A DNA stretch of 64,000 bases from Cercis canadensis (GCA_003255065.1 QAOA01000628.1:3029-67028); one strand, 5' to 3'; shown: positions 1 to 11,506, numbered from the stretch's first letter. Made by a program: numbers and translations. Notes: generated by a model not told the origin, from the letters alone.

Positions 1-2676
1 TGCATTGTGACTGATCTTTTCGGTCTGGGGATTTTTGCCGTGGATGGTGAGAAATGGAGGCAACAGAGGAAGCTTGCGAGCTTTGAATTCTCCACAAGAG
101 TTCTTCGAGATTTCAGTTGCTCTGTTTTCAGAAGGAATGCTGCCAAATTGGTTAGAGTTATTTCAGAATTTTCCCATGAGTGTATGGGTTTTGACATGCA
201 GGTAAGTGATTGAATTTTCTTTGGAATGACAATTGGCAAGTATAATTCTTGTAGAGCTGGCATTAATTAATTCTAATATTAGTTTTCTAACTTCTAATTG
301 GTTTCTCATATTGTTCAGTCTTGGAATCAAGGTTCTGATTTATTCAACAATGTTAAGTTAATTATTAGTGTCAAGAAACCATATCACCCAAAAGATTAAG
401 GTGAAAGCGCATGAATGATTTTATATCTAATCATTCATATCTAATACGCTCATGCACGCGAAAGCCTTTTAAGCTTGAAGCGTTCACTTGTGCTGAAGTT
501 TCAATTTAATTGAGAAAGTGGGGTGGAATGATTCAATCTCAAGAGACTCGATTCGATCTCCTTAAGCTTTTGGTTGGGTGAGATGATTTCTTGACAATTA
601 GAAGCGAAAAGCAAGGATATATATATATATATTTTTTTTTTTTTCCTTTTTCTTTAACATGTTCCCTAGCAAGGTGGAAGTAGAATTGAAACAGTGGAGG
701 GGCTAAAGTGAAAAATGTTAAGGGAGCCAAGCATATATTTTAGAAAAATTAAGTCAAACATATAAGGCAAATTTTGTAAGATTTTATCAATTTTGGGGGG
801 CCATAGTGTAGCTTGGGTCCTCCCTTGTCACGTAAAAGCTTTTTGGGCTTGAAGAGTAGACAAAGCACTACGACTTACAACCTTGTTCAAAAATTTAACT
901 TAATTATTAAGAGCAAGGGAGCCGTGAGAATTAAATTCCTATTTTCTTGTTTAAGGACACTCTAATATCATGTCAAGGAATTATATATCCCAAACTTAAC
1001 TATTAGGAGGAAATCTAGGGATAACTTTTGTCTATAACATTGTAGGGCTAGTATTTGACTAGTTAGATTAATCTGAATCAATATGGGTGCAGAAAATAGA
1101 GACAAATCAGAACTTGCTTTTAACCTTTTAAGGTATTTTATTTCAATTGATAATACTATTATTACAGAATTTGGTGCAAGATAAGGTTACTGAGTTTGTT
1201 CTTTTTATAGGATGTACTAATGAGATGCACTTTGGACTCCATATTTAAAGATTTGGACTGGATTTGCACTGCTTGGATGGGTCTAGCAATGAGGGAAGTG
1301 AATTCAGGAAGGCCTTTGATGATTCAAATGCTTTTGTTTATAGGCGCTAAGTGGATCCATTTTGGAAGCTCAAGAGGTTTCTTAAGATTGGGTCTGAAGC
1401 AATCCTCAAGAAGAATGTCCAAATTATTGATGATTTTGTGCATGGTCTAATTAAGACCAAAAGGAAACTTTTGGCGATCCAGCAGGATTCTGTGAGTTCA
1501 ATAATTTCCATCATGCCTCCTCAATTTTGGATTTAATCTGTTTGAATGATTTCTTATGTGTGACTTTTGTGATACTAATTAAAATTCTAGCAGACATTTG
1601 AGTTATATAACTTATATTCATCACACTAGCCAAGCCCTATTAATATTTTCATCTCCATACATACATTTTTTCTCAATGGCTTTTAAGTCAAACACTAGAT
1701 GTACCCTTTTCCCCTCTTAAAGATTTTTTTTTTTTTTCAGATTCTACTATTTATATTTCTGTATTGACAAAAATTTCAAAATTGTGGTGCTTTCCAGAGT
1801 GATAAGGAGGATATACTTTCGAAGTTTTTGCTGGAGAGCAAGAAGGACCTAGAAAATATGACTGATCAGTATATGAGGGATATAATTCTGAATTTTATGA
1901 TTGCCGGAAAATATACAATTGCAAACACTCTATCATGGTTCTTCTACATGCTCTGCAAGCACCCTCTTATATAGGAAAATATTTCCCAGGAAGTGAAAGA
2001 TGTTACTTGTACCCAGGAAAGTAAACTCAGTATAGATGAGTTTGTGGCATATATAACAGATGCCACTGTTGAAAGAATGCACTACCTTCATGCAGCATTG
2101 ACAGAAACCTTGAGGCTGTATCCTGCAGTCCCTGTTGTGAGTTCTAGAAAATTTCTAAGAATCATCTTGATATGGGTAGTGTCACTTGCTACTGAAGCAT
2201 TTTCTACATTTGATTGTTCTTTTGTATTTATGTCAGTTACACCTACTAATGCTTGCCTAGCAACTAAGCATTATGATCTCATGTAACCTGTGAATGCTAG
2301 TGAATTTCCTTCTTTGGATTTCATTTATTTGATGAATTTGTCTTTGGTGTGATACAAGAATGGGAGGACAGCAGATGCACCTGATATCCTTCCTGATATC
2401 TACAAATTGAATAAGGGGGATGGAGGATACTACTTGGCCTATGCTATGGGTAGGATGCCTTACATTTGGGGGAAAGATGCTGAGGAATTTCAACACGAAA
2501 GATGGCTCAAGGATGGAGTTTTTCAACCCGAATCTTCATTCAAATTCATAGCTTTCCATGTTAGTGTCAATGATTTCCCTAATTGTTCGAGTCTAAAATT
2601 TTTGCAATGTTCCAACATTTTAAGCTTCAACTGTGTTTGCAGGCTGGTCCTCGTATCTGCTTAGGGAAGGACTTTT
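1..2676 (+). pseudogene. CYP704-family P450, copy A (broken; D-type)
   Basis: The window opens inside exon 1. Exons by homology to copy D are <1-201, 1211-1491, 1798-2136, 2359-2559 and 2643-about 2676. Exon sequence and intron 1 closely match D (18318 onward). Lesions seen: a 4-bp deletion after 1250 shifts the frame; TAA at 1348-1350 replaces the Tyr codon of D; TAG at 1972-1974 replaces a Gln codon; the I-helix motif AGKDTS has become AGKYTI; and the Pro-Asp-Gly before the K helix sheet has become Pro-Asp-Ile. The last exon starts normally with the heme-loop residues AGPRICLGK but runs straight into exon 1 sequence of copy B at about 2674-2677. The N-terminal part lies left of the window. 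It cannot encode a full enzyme. Splice sites are mostly intact, so transcription is possible. Confidence 0.93.
660..835. repeat. Dispersed repeat in intron 1 of copy A (also in D)
   Basis: A stretch with the wording 'ggaggggctaaagtg ... ggggggccatag' lies in intron 1. The same block sits in intron 1 of copy D at about 18960-19135, so it was present before A and D separated. A similar but weaker 'ggggtggagctag ... agggcc' block is seen at about 29829-29925. The family was not identified. Confidence 0.45.
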
Positions 2677-3320
2677 TGGTGTGCGATCTTTTTTGTCAGG
2701 GGATTTTTGCCATTGATGGTGACAAGTGGAAGCAGCAGAGGAAGCTTGCAAGTTATGAATTCTCAACAAGAGTTCTTAGAGACTTCAGTTGCTCTGTTTT
2801 CAGAACCAACGCTACCAAATTGGTTAGACTTCTTTCTGAATTTTCCCATGCGGGTCTGGTTTTTGATATGCAGGTAAGTGGTTAGATTTTCAAGTAAAGT
2901 GTTACAAATTACAATTAGTTTTTTAAATTTTAAGTGGGTTCAATTTCTTCCTCGTTAGATATTCTTTGAATTTTTTAGTACATGTTTTTTTTTTGTTTTT
3001 TAGTAAGTTTTAAGGTTAGTTATTCAAGTGATATTTATACCAAGCAAGTAAAATTGATAATTAGAATAATTTGTGTTATTTATTTTACTCAACAAATATG
3101 TCGTCAAATAAAACAAATAGCAAAAATTATCATATTATAAATACTACTTATGATATTAAATAATTTGCCAAATTTTAATTGATGTGTTGGAGTAAGGTAA
3201 CATGATTATCATATTAATTAGCTCTAAGTTGAAGGAACATAGAAAGAGAGATGAAATTGACATCATCTAGAGGTGCTAAAATAAAATTTTATGAAAAGAA
3301 GAGGACCAAAAGTAAAAGTT

Positions 3321-3352
<32 letters not shown>

Positions 3353-5186
3353 TACAATTGCCAACATTACATTATGATAGGGTGTTTGTTCTTTTACTAG
3401 GATGTACTGATGAGGTGCACTTTAGACTCCATATTCAAAGTTGGATTTGGAGTGGAATTGAATTGCTTAGAGGGATCAAACAAAGAAGGAAGTGAATTCA
3501 TGAAGGCCTTCGATGATTCAAACGCTTCAGTTCACGGCACTTTGTTGATCCATTTTGGAAGCTCAAGAGGTTTCTTAACATTGGTTCTGAAGCCACCCTT
3601 GAGAAGAATGTCAAAGTGATTGATGATTTCATGCATGCAGTAATTAGGACCAAAAGGGAACATTTGACTATTCAGCAAGATGCTGTGAGTTCAGTTACTT
3701 CCATTCTATTCTGAAAATTGTTTGTTAATTGATCCTATCGCAAATGATAGTCTTAATTTTCTGAGGTACTGCTCTTGAAATTTTTCAAAACTGATGCTGA
3801 AATTTAAAATTTTTTCCAATCTTTTCTTTAGGATGATAAGGAGGATATACTTTTGAGGTTTCTGATGGAGAGCAAGAAAGACCCAGAAAATATGATTGAT
3901 CAGTACCTGAGGGATATAATTCTAAAGTTTATGATTGCTGGCAAATACACAACTGCAAACACTCTCTCATGGTTCTTCTACATGCTTTGCAAGAACCCTC
4001 TTGTACAGGAGAAGATTGCACAAGAAGTGAAAAATGTCACCGGTAGCCAGGAAAGTAAACCCAACATAGAGGAGTTTGTGGCCAATATAACAGATGCCAC
4101 CCTTGATAAAATGCATTATCTTCATGCAGCATTGACAGAGACCTTGAGGCTGTACTCTGCAGTCCCTATTCACGTTCTATAAATTGACTGAATACCATCT
4201 TGAAATGCATATTCTAGACTATTGAAATCTTTTCCTTTATCTTCTTTTACTGATTCTTCCTATGGCTATTATCACATGCTACTTATGCATTTTGGCCTTT
4301 TCATTTGACTCCATTGACCCATGTTGCAATATAAACAAGACCAGATATGATATACATGATGATGTATTTGTCTCTGGTGTGATACAGGGATGGGAGGGTA
4401 GCAGAAGCACCTGATGTCCTTCCTGATGGCTATAGAGTGAAAAAGGGGGATGGAGTAAGCTACATGGGCTATGCTATGGGCAGGATGTCTTACATTTGGG
4501 GGGACGGTGCTGAGGAATTTCACCCTGAAAGATGGTCAATAATGGGATTTTTCAACCTGAATCTCCATTCAAGTTCATAGCTTTCCATGTTAGTTTCAAC
4601 ATTTCTCCCCTCCTTCTAGTAGGCTAAGATTTTTACAACGCTCACATTTTAAGCTNAAACAAGACCAGATATGATATACATGATGATGTATTTGTCTCTG
4701 GTGTGATACAGGGATGGGAGGGTAGCAGAAGCACCTGATATCCTTCCTGATGGCTATAGAGTGAAAAAGGGGGATGGAGTAAGCTACATGGGCTATGCTA
4801 TGGGCAGGATGTCTTACATTTGGGGGGACGATGCTGAGGAATTTCACCCTGAAAGATGGTCAATAATGGGATTTTTCAACTTGAATCTCCATTCAAGTTC
4901 ATAGCTTTCCATGTTAGTTTCAACATTTCTCCCCTCCTTCTAGTAGGCTAAGATTTTTACAACGCTCACATTTTAAGCTCCGCTGTAATTGCAGGCAGGT
5001 CCTCATATCTGGTTTGGGAAGGATTTTGCATACCGACGGATGAAGATAGTATCAATAGCTCTTCATTTCTTCCAGTTTAAATTGACAGATGAAACAATGA
5101 CTAGAACTTACAAGACCATGTTTACACTTCACATGGACAAGGGTCTCCCCCTCTGCAATTCCAAGGTAGGCTCAGGAGGATCATAA
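2677..5186 (+). pseudogene. CYP704-family P450, copy B (broken; C-type)
   Basis: This is a near twin of copy C, including intron 1, but it lacks the start codon and about the first 110 residues. Exons by homology are 2677-2873, 3401-3684, 3832-about 4170, about 4388-4583 and 4995-5186. Lesions seen: a 1-bp deletion near 3534; the I-helix catalytic Asp changed to Tyr (AGKYTT); the exon 3 donor GTGAG replaced by CACG at 4171; the exon 4 acceptor shifted by one base; a 1-bp deletion near 4535; the heme Cys codon TGC changed to TGG (Trp) and the preceding Arg to His in exon 5; and a 2-bp loss near the end that bypasses the normal stop. Exon 4 appears twice around an N at 4656. Intron 1 has a (TA)n run at about 3325-3352. 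The 3' end resembles D more than C, hinting at conversion or recombination. It is non-functional. Confidence 0.93.
4333..4979. repeat. 323-bp direct repeat flanking a single N
   Basis: Bases 4333-4655 and 4657-4979 are nearly identical, with three substitutions noticed. They are separated only by the N at 4656. The repeat holds exon 4 of pseudogene B and its flanks. The exact abutment on an N points to two overlapping contigs or alleles joined without merging, not to a genomic duplication. Confidence 0.9.
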
Positions 5187-6527
5187 CAGAACATGTGAAG
5201 CAAAGATAATGTATTTTGAAGAGCACCCCTAGTGTTTTCACCTTGGCATTTCTATATTTGTTAGGTAATGCAGTGTTCCATTTTTCGATTTTGTTATGAA
5301 TGCTTATCCAGCCACCTTCAATCATCAAATCTGAAGATTTGATTTTCTTTTACATGATTTTAGAAGTTTTTTTCTTTTTCCTTTCTTACTGAGTAACTTC
5401 TAAATCCATATACTTTCAAGGACATTCGACTACCAATGGATCTTCAGAATAAAATTCACACTGAAGGTCCAAAGAACTCCAAATTTTTTTTTTTCTCTTT
5501 TTTATATGGTAGTGTTTGAATCATTCAACACTTCAACCTGCTAAGCTCATGTTGATCAACATGAATGCATTCTGCTATCACCAATAGACTTGTCACAAAA
5601 CTATGCGTTATAGGCGTGCCATAAACCAAATCCCAACATTGAGTAAATGGTGCTTTGGGGAAAGGGCGACGGAATGAGAAGGCATCTTCATCTCGTCCTT
5701 TGTAATTCTCACGCATGACATGCTTGCATGTTTCATTCTTCTAGCATTTCTACGTTGGAAATGTCAATGATAAGTCGGGGTCTAAATTAGAAATACAGTA
5801 GTACCAATTAGCTGCCGTTGTTGATTGCCTTATCTGAAATCTCAAAATCAAATAAAGTGCTTGAGTTCTGTGAAAGTTCATGGTACACTTGTTGACTGCT
5901 ACCTGCTAATACTGTATTCTGGAAACAGAAAAGCTCTGCTTCGATAGCTTTCCAAATTTAGCAATGAGAATTTAGTTGTAAAGATCTTGGCATTTACAAG
6001 AAATTAAGCAAGAGCTTAAAATTACTGTCAATGTCAAACCTGAGTAATACATGGTTGCATCAGCGCAACCTAAATACTAAATCTAGCAGTGAACTGCACT
6101 AACAAGCCCAAGAATGATTTGCTGCAGGTGCTACATGACTGCAGACAAGAAATATATATTCGCAGACAAAAATACAGGACTACAGTTATTTTTAAGCAGA
6201 AAATTGGAAGATTTCTAAGGTGAGTAGTGCTATACACACCACTACATTTTCTACCGTTTTCTCACTCTAGGCTCAGGTTAAATCTATACGTCCCAATTTT
6301 TTTCAAATTTAGCTGGATTCCATTTTTGTGAGAAATGGTGAGAGAAAAGTGGTAGACTTACCATTTCTCTCTAAGTTTAAGTTTTAACCACGTTCTTCAT
6401 TGCACTTCTCAGGGTCAAACACAAGTCTAGTGGTTGTAGAAGAGGATATAAAACGGTATTACAATCTCACGCCTTCAACTTAATTCGAATGGAAACAAAC
6501 TAGACTAATAGCACTCAATTTTTATGG
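5187..6527. other. 3' flank of copy B and intergenic DNA
   Basis: The first 150 bases resemble the 3' untranslated region of copy D (compare 21124-21190), which supports a D-like 3' end for B. The rest shows no coding sequence that I recognise. Confidence 0.5.
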
Positions 6528-6840
6528 TGTTTGGTTGAGCTTTTGTGTAAAAGCTAAAGCACTTAAAATGTCCAAAAGCTGGCTTGGATACGACTTTTTG
6601 TTGCTTTTAAGAAACCAAATATTCTAGCTTCTCAAAACTTAGACTGCGAATTTCTTTTTTTAAGAAATGTCCTTTAGAACTTTTAAAATGACACAAGTTT
6701 CCCTTCTTCTTTCTTCTCATCCCCGATTCTTCTTCTGTCTTCTGTGTTCTTTCTTCTACATCGCACCCGTGGTGTATAAGCTCAACAAAAATTTTTAGAA
6801 GTACTTATGTCTGAAAAATAAGCCCAACCAAACGGACTCT
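6528..6840. mobile_element. Candidate MITE (imperfect terminal inverted repeats)
   Basis: The left end reads gtgtttggttgagctttt and the right end, reverse-complemented, reads ccgtttggttgggcttat. Both are followed by AAGC/AAGTACTT-like text. This is the usual look of short hAT-like MITEs in plants. No clean target-site duplication was found, so the class is uncertain. A related end, 'gtttggatgagcttctcaaa', occurs near 35370. Confidence 0.5.
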
Positions 6841-8366
6841 AATATCAGTACCCTCAACAATACAGACAGAAATGCTTAGCAGGGGGTGATGCTCACTGGA
6901 GTGAGCTTGAATTTTGGCACTGGCAGCCATTTGCTTTATCATTGTTAGCAAACCTCTGTTTGGCATTTCTTTCATCTATGTTTGCTAAAGGGTGAGTATC
7001 TTATACAGCTACCTATTATGCCTTTTATTTTTGTTGAATTTCTCATTCCCAATACCATTTGAGCTTTCTAAGTAACCGTGAGTCAATTCAGAAACCTAAT
7101 GAGCTAGGTGAGCTTGACATGTCTTAATGATTGTTTTTGACTTCTTTCTACCAGTCAGATATGCCCACATTTAATTTTGTTACGATACATTGCCTGGTAG
7201 AGGTAGTTGATACTTACTGATAACAATCGTGGGTCACACGACATCTCTTTCAGTCTCTCTCACTCTCTATTCACCATTTACTACTGATTTGCCATACTTT
7301 TACTTTTCTGTTATGTTGTTTTCGGCGTGACGATTCATAATCCAAATTACAAGAGGTGTATACTCACAAATATCCATTCAATTTTATCCAGTCAATCACA
7401 CACAGAAGACAGACTTATTATCTGCAAGACACCAATTAACTCATGGTTCAAACTTATCTGCCTATCATATCCATTCTGTTGTATTTCACATCATGGTAAG
7501 CTTTATAGAAATGGAGATGCATGACTTCTAAATAAGTATATCATGGATTGCACAAGAATGACGATAAGGACTCACTAACTACTAAGTTCCAAACAATTTA
7601 TTCTCATTCTTGCAGTTGGAATAAACTTTGTAGGCTTATAGCTAACCCGTTAACATAATCTTACACATAAGGTACATGAGAACTTTCTGCTTTAGATATC
7701 TGAATTCAGATGGACTTTTCTACGAAGAATTGAACTCAAGTAGAAAGGAAAAATAATAAAAGAAAAAAAAATGAAAACGAGATTTCTGCTTTTTTAGATT
7801 GAGGTTCTGGGTATGCATGTTCTCTCTTGGGGTCAATTCTTGCTGTGGCACTGTCATACCACTTTACAGAAGTATATATTATCCTAATTACAGATATAGT
7901 GAAGTTCATTGTACAAAGTTCTAGGAAGGTTTCAGAACCATAACCCCGTTATGTACAGGCTGCAGCATTCATTTTGCGGGCCACTTTTCAAATGCACCTT
8001 GTCTTCAAGTTAGAGGTGATAAGAAGAACTTGAGCATCTTTGACGTTATGCAACTCTGTCATATTGACATCTATGTTTATCAGAAAATTAATGAAAGGGT
8101 TATCGGGCTTACAACAGAATTTACAACATTAGCAGGCACTCAAACTATGTCTTTTTTTTGGATAAAAACATATTCTAATCGCGCTTCTGTAATAAATTCA
8201 ATATTTGCTTTTCTCTGCAGATGACAATGTGCATGATACAATCCACAACTTCCATTAATCATCTCATGCCATATACAAGAATGTATTATGAGGTAAACTG
8301 TCCCTTTTACATTTCTTCTGATTTGGTCCTCTTGACTCTTGGTGAAATCAGTGCAGAAAACAATAC
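6841..8366. other. Intergenic, nothing recognised
   Basis: AT-rich sequence with only short chance reading frames. No conserved protein motif, RNA gene or clear repeat was seen. Confidence 0.4.
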
Positions 8367-8704
8367 ACATTAATGTTTTTATCTGGAAGGTTTTCTGTCA
8401 CTTTCTATGACTGCCGTAATAGGAAAGCTCTCCCGGTCCCCGGATATGCATGCAGTTTTTTCATATTTTCTTCTGATCTATCTGTTTTGGTGGTCTTTAT
8501 CTCTCCCTTTGGCTCACTCACAATGCAACATGATCTAGTGGTTGATAGGCATTATTGTCTAGATTTATACGATAACACATTAATGTTTTTATCTGGAAGG
8601 TTTTCTATCACTTTCTATGAATTCCTTAATAGATAATCTCTACCCGGATATGCATGCAGTTCATTTCATATTTTCTTCTGATCTATCTGTTTTAGTGGTC
8701 TTTA
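8367..8704. repeat. Local direct duplication, about 130 bp per copy
   Basis: Bases about 8367-8497 and 8577-8703 share long identical tracts such as 'taatgtttttatctggaagg' and 'cttctgatctatctgtttt', about 209 bases apart. The copies differ by small indels and substitutions, so this is an old duplication. No coding function was seen. Confidence 0.7.
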
Positions 8705-8724
8705 ATCTTTTTCATATTTTCCTT

Positions 8725-8793
8725 AATATAGTGGAGTACTGGAGTGCACATTGCTCACCTCTAAACTCTATTTGTTTTTTGGCCATCACTTCC
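8725..8793 (+). repeat. Fossil of copy C upstream region
   Basis: This stretch matches the region about 300 bases upstream of the copy C start (about 13341-13408), sharing 'aatatagtggagta' and 'ttttttggccatca'. The match stops near an N at 8794. No P450 coding sequence follows. It is probably the left-over 5' flank of a lost C-type gene or a duplicated promoter piece. Confidence 0.6.
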
Positions 8794-8886
8794 NCCAAGG
8801 TTAAACATTCTTAGGATTTTCAAGATGGTTGTCTTCTAATTCTATTATGATTTCATTGTAGGTCTGTCATCATCAATAATGACTAA

Positions 8887-9120
8887 TTGATTATATTTCC
8901 CTTATTATTTTCCGATAAAGAATTCTTATTTTCTTATTCGTCTCAGGGTTCTATATTATGCACTGATCATGTTATTGCAGGTGGTATGAATGGTTCCATA
9001 GTCTTTGAACTTGGAAGACATGAAAACGCTGGCCTAAATAAATCTATAAAGGCATGCACTTTCTCTCTTCCCCCCTCCCCCCTCCAAAAAAAAAAATGAA
9101 TCTCAATCTATATTTATGTA
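8887..9120 (+). other. Unrecognised possible exon fragment
   Basis: An open frame here reads ...CTDHVIAGGMNGSIVFEL... and is flanked by ctcag on the left. It has protein-like composition, but I do not recognise the family and it has no partners. It lies next to two other gene fossils (9.15-10.2 kb), so it may be a further captured exon. Confidence 0.2.
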
Positions 9121-9145
9121 TTTTAAGGAACTTGGAAAACATAAG

Positions 9146-9345
9146 CATGAGATGAATATAAAAAGTCACATATATTGGTGACAAAATTATGTAGCTTTTG
9201 CATAAACTTGTACTTGTCATCTACAGCGGCTAAAGTGTTTTCAAGAGCAGTAATATTCAAAAGTGAGGCAGACAAATTTTCATCAGTTTTATTCAATGAT
9301 AACATAGTTCTGCCATGAGATTCTTGCCACAATAAAAAGAGGGGG
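9146..9345 (-). pseudogene. ILP1 / GCFC-like gene fragment
   Basis: The - strand frame reads ESHGRTMLSLNKTDENL, then SASLLNITALENTL, then KFMQKLHNFVTNICDFL. From memory this matches the central part of plant ILP1 (INCREASED LEVEL OF POLYPLOIDY1), a GCFC/PAXBP1-type splicing and transcription factor. The similarity covers about 60 residues, then breaks off into unrelated sequence and a stop. No neighbouring ILP1 exons were found. I infer a captured or left-over exon fragment. A search against ILP1 proteins would confirm or refute it. Confidence 0.7.
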
Positions 9346-9894
9346 GAAAAATCAACACTGACCAAAAACAATTAAGAAAACATTTACAAATATATTGATG
9401 TAGAGTTTTTTTTCCAAATGGATTGATAGGACATTACTTTCATAGAGAATATGACATTGTTCAATAACTTCAGTTTGCTCGGATTTGTGCTTATGCTTCA
9501 ACTTGGTTGGAAGGAATTCTGTATATATATGTTTCATTTTCTGTCTTCTTCTTGTGTGGCTTTGAAGCTCTTCTTGTCATGTAATTTTTTGAAGTTCTAT
9601 AAGATCTAGCAATTTAATTCTATGAAGTTCATGATCAACAATCAAAAAAAGGTTTTAGATATTGATGACAAGCTCAATTTTCTTCCAAGCTCCCATTTTT
9701 CCTCACAATCAATTTATTTTGATCAAGGAATAATGGGCATTACTAGTAAAAATCAAGTTTCAAGTAAACCAGATTCAAACAAAGAGAGAGATAGTACAGT
9801 AATTGGATGGGCAAAATTTTGTGGCATGTTTCAACCATTCTCTTATCTCAGAATCAATTGGAGCAATTTCATCATGAAAAATCTGCATTTGAAG

Positions 9895-10205
9895 GATCAC
9901 CTTGCAGCTTTGGAATTTGGAAGGCGATAATACCCTGCATGGTGACCAAGTTCTTCAACAGAAGGCCCAGAAGCAGCAAGATTAGGGAATGTACAGCGAC
10001 TTGTGTGTTAATTGAATCTTTTGGGAACAAGTTAAGGCTTCTTATGAGTTTTTCCGCTTGCATTTTTGGAAGATATGGTGTTGAAGATAAGCGAAGATCA
10101 TGGTTGCTGGGATAAGAAGCGGTGGTTAAAGATGAAACGAAGATAAGCAACAAAAGGGACGCAAAGATTTTGCAGAAATAAACTTCAATTGGAAATAATA
10201 TTACT
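9895..10205 (-). pseudogene. Serine carboxypeptidase-like (SCPL47/48/49 type) N-terminal fragment
   Basis: On the - strand a hydrophobic, signal-peptide-like start (ASLLLLIFVSSLTTA) is followed by AEKLIRSLNLFPKDSIN. A different frame then carries FPNLAASGPSVEELGHHAGY and YRLPNSKAAR. These are the propeptide and first mature segment of plant serine carboxypeptidase-like proteins of the SCPL47-49 group (family S10, secreted or vacuolar hydrolases). The frame change between the two parts is a frameshift. The oxyanion Gly-Gly-Pro-Gly region and the Ser/Asp/His triad are absent. It is a dead fragment that sits between P450 copies B and C. Confidence 0.75.
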
Positions 10206-10427
10206 AGCTCAAATAAAACCAAAGTATTGACTCAGATGATAGTAATATGGTATCACTCGTACTTTAATTAGTAATTAAATGCTGGATGATTCTTATTTCA
10301 AACGATGTAGCAATTTTAGTAAGATCCCATTACTAATTACCTTAAATTGTGATCAATACTAGTGAGACCTCATTTAGATTGGGTTAGCTCACTCTACCTC
10401 TACCTCTATTAAATAATGTGATCAATA

Positions 10428-11200
10428 CTAGTTGGTAGGTTCTTCTTGTCGTAGATAGTTTCTTAGTTATGATGATTGGTCAAGGACACAAGTATTGTAA
10501 GAAGTAAAACTGTCTGTAAATTGTAACATCCCTTCTTGTGCTTTATGCAACTTATGGAAAACTACATTTGGATATTAAAACAGAACAATGATAGAGAACC
10601 TCAGGTCCTACCAGTCACATAGCTGGTAGAGACCAACCCTCATGGTGATGGGTGCTCTAATAAGATGGAAAACTGTCCCCTATGTCCATTCTTGGACTTG
10701 CAGGGATTGTGAAATATAGCAGCATTATTTCACCAGAAAAAGAAATCTGAAACCATTACATCACAAATAGAGCATCATCTCAAGATATTTTATACAAAGC
10801 TTTACCAAAACATGTAGTAACCAATCCTAAAGGTGGCCTCTGGGAATGAGCAAGCATATTTTATTTGTTTCCTGATGTAAAGAAAAAAAAAAAGTCTGAA
10901 AGGGAATATGTTGCATTTATTGGTTGGAAGATAAGCTCAACAATCAGCTAGAAACCCCTACCTGTATTCGATTAAACGTGCAAGAAAAAAACTTCAAGGA
11001 ATAAAGTTGTGGACTTTCACGTAATGTAATGTAATGTATTTCAACTGAAAAGGACTTACAACTGAAAGTTAGACTATATTATTCTCATACCATTTACAAG
11101 CCTTAAATCATAGACAGAACATCATCTTCTCTCGTAATTACTAAACAGTTTGTCTTAAAAGTTTATAAATTTTGCTCTTGAATTTAAAATCATACTTAAA
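10428..11200 (+). repeat. Segmental duplicate of copy D 3' flank (first copy)
   Basis: From 'ctagttg.taggttcttctt' onward this block matches about 21884-22600, which lies about 760 bases downstream of the copy D stop. Long tracts are identical. Differences include an extra stretch around 10955-11035 here. No D-type P450 precedes this copy, so the gene that once accompanied it appears lost. The 15-mer 'gtgatcaatactagt' at about 10350 recurs at 10419, near the left breakpoint. Confidence 0.85.
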
Positions 11201-11506
11201 AAATACTAATTAGCACTTCACTGACCAGCCATTTGAGTGACAAAACTACCACGTTTATTTATGTTTATTTTGTTGTTGTTGTTGTGTTTGCACATGAATT
11301 AAGAAAACACAATAAAAGCCAGCATCTCCTTTATATCATACATTATCGTGTTCTCCCTCAACTATAAGAGCCCTCATAAAAGAAAGAAAAGTTAAGAAAT
11401 ACATATCCATCAAATTGAAGCATCTCGTATGTATACAAATCAAAGAGAACGCGGTTAAGTAATATTAAGATTATTTTTGAGGTTTGTGATTATTCTTGGG
11501 ACTTAT
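11201..11506. other. Intergenic with SINE-like text
   Basis: The stretch at about 11450-11500 ('cggttaagtaatattaagat') is repeated at about 11998-12060, on the far side of the MITE candidate. This suggests a related short element on each side. There is no gene. Confidence 0.35.

Noticed and set aside
2583..2885. A functional short heme protein from the A/B fusion frame
   Set aside because: It joins an incomplete heme loop to a piece from before helix C, so no P450 fold can result. Flanking exons are broken.
4333..4979. True tandem duplication of exon 4 in copy B
   Set aside because: The two units abut a single N with no other spacer, and two other Ns show the same pattern. An unmerged overlap is more likely.
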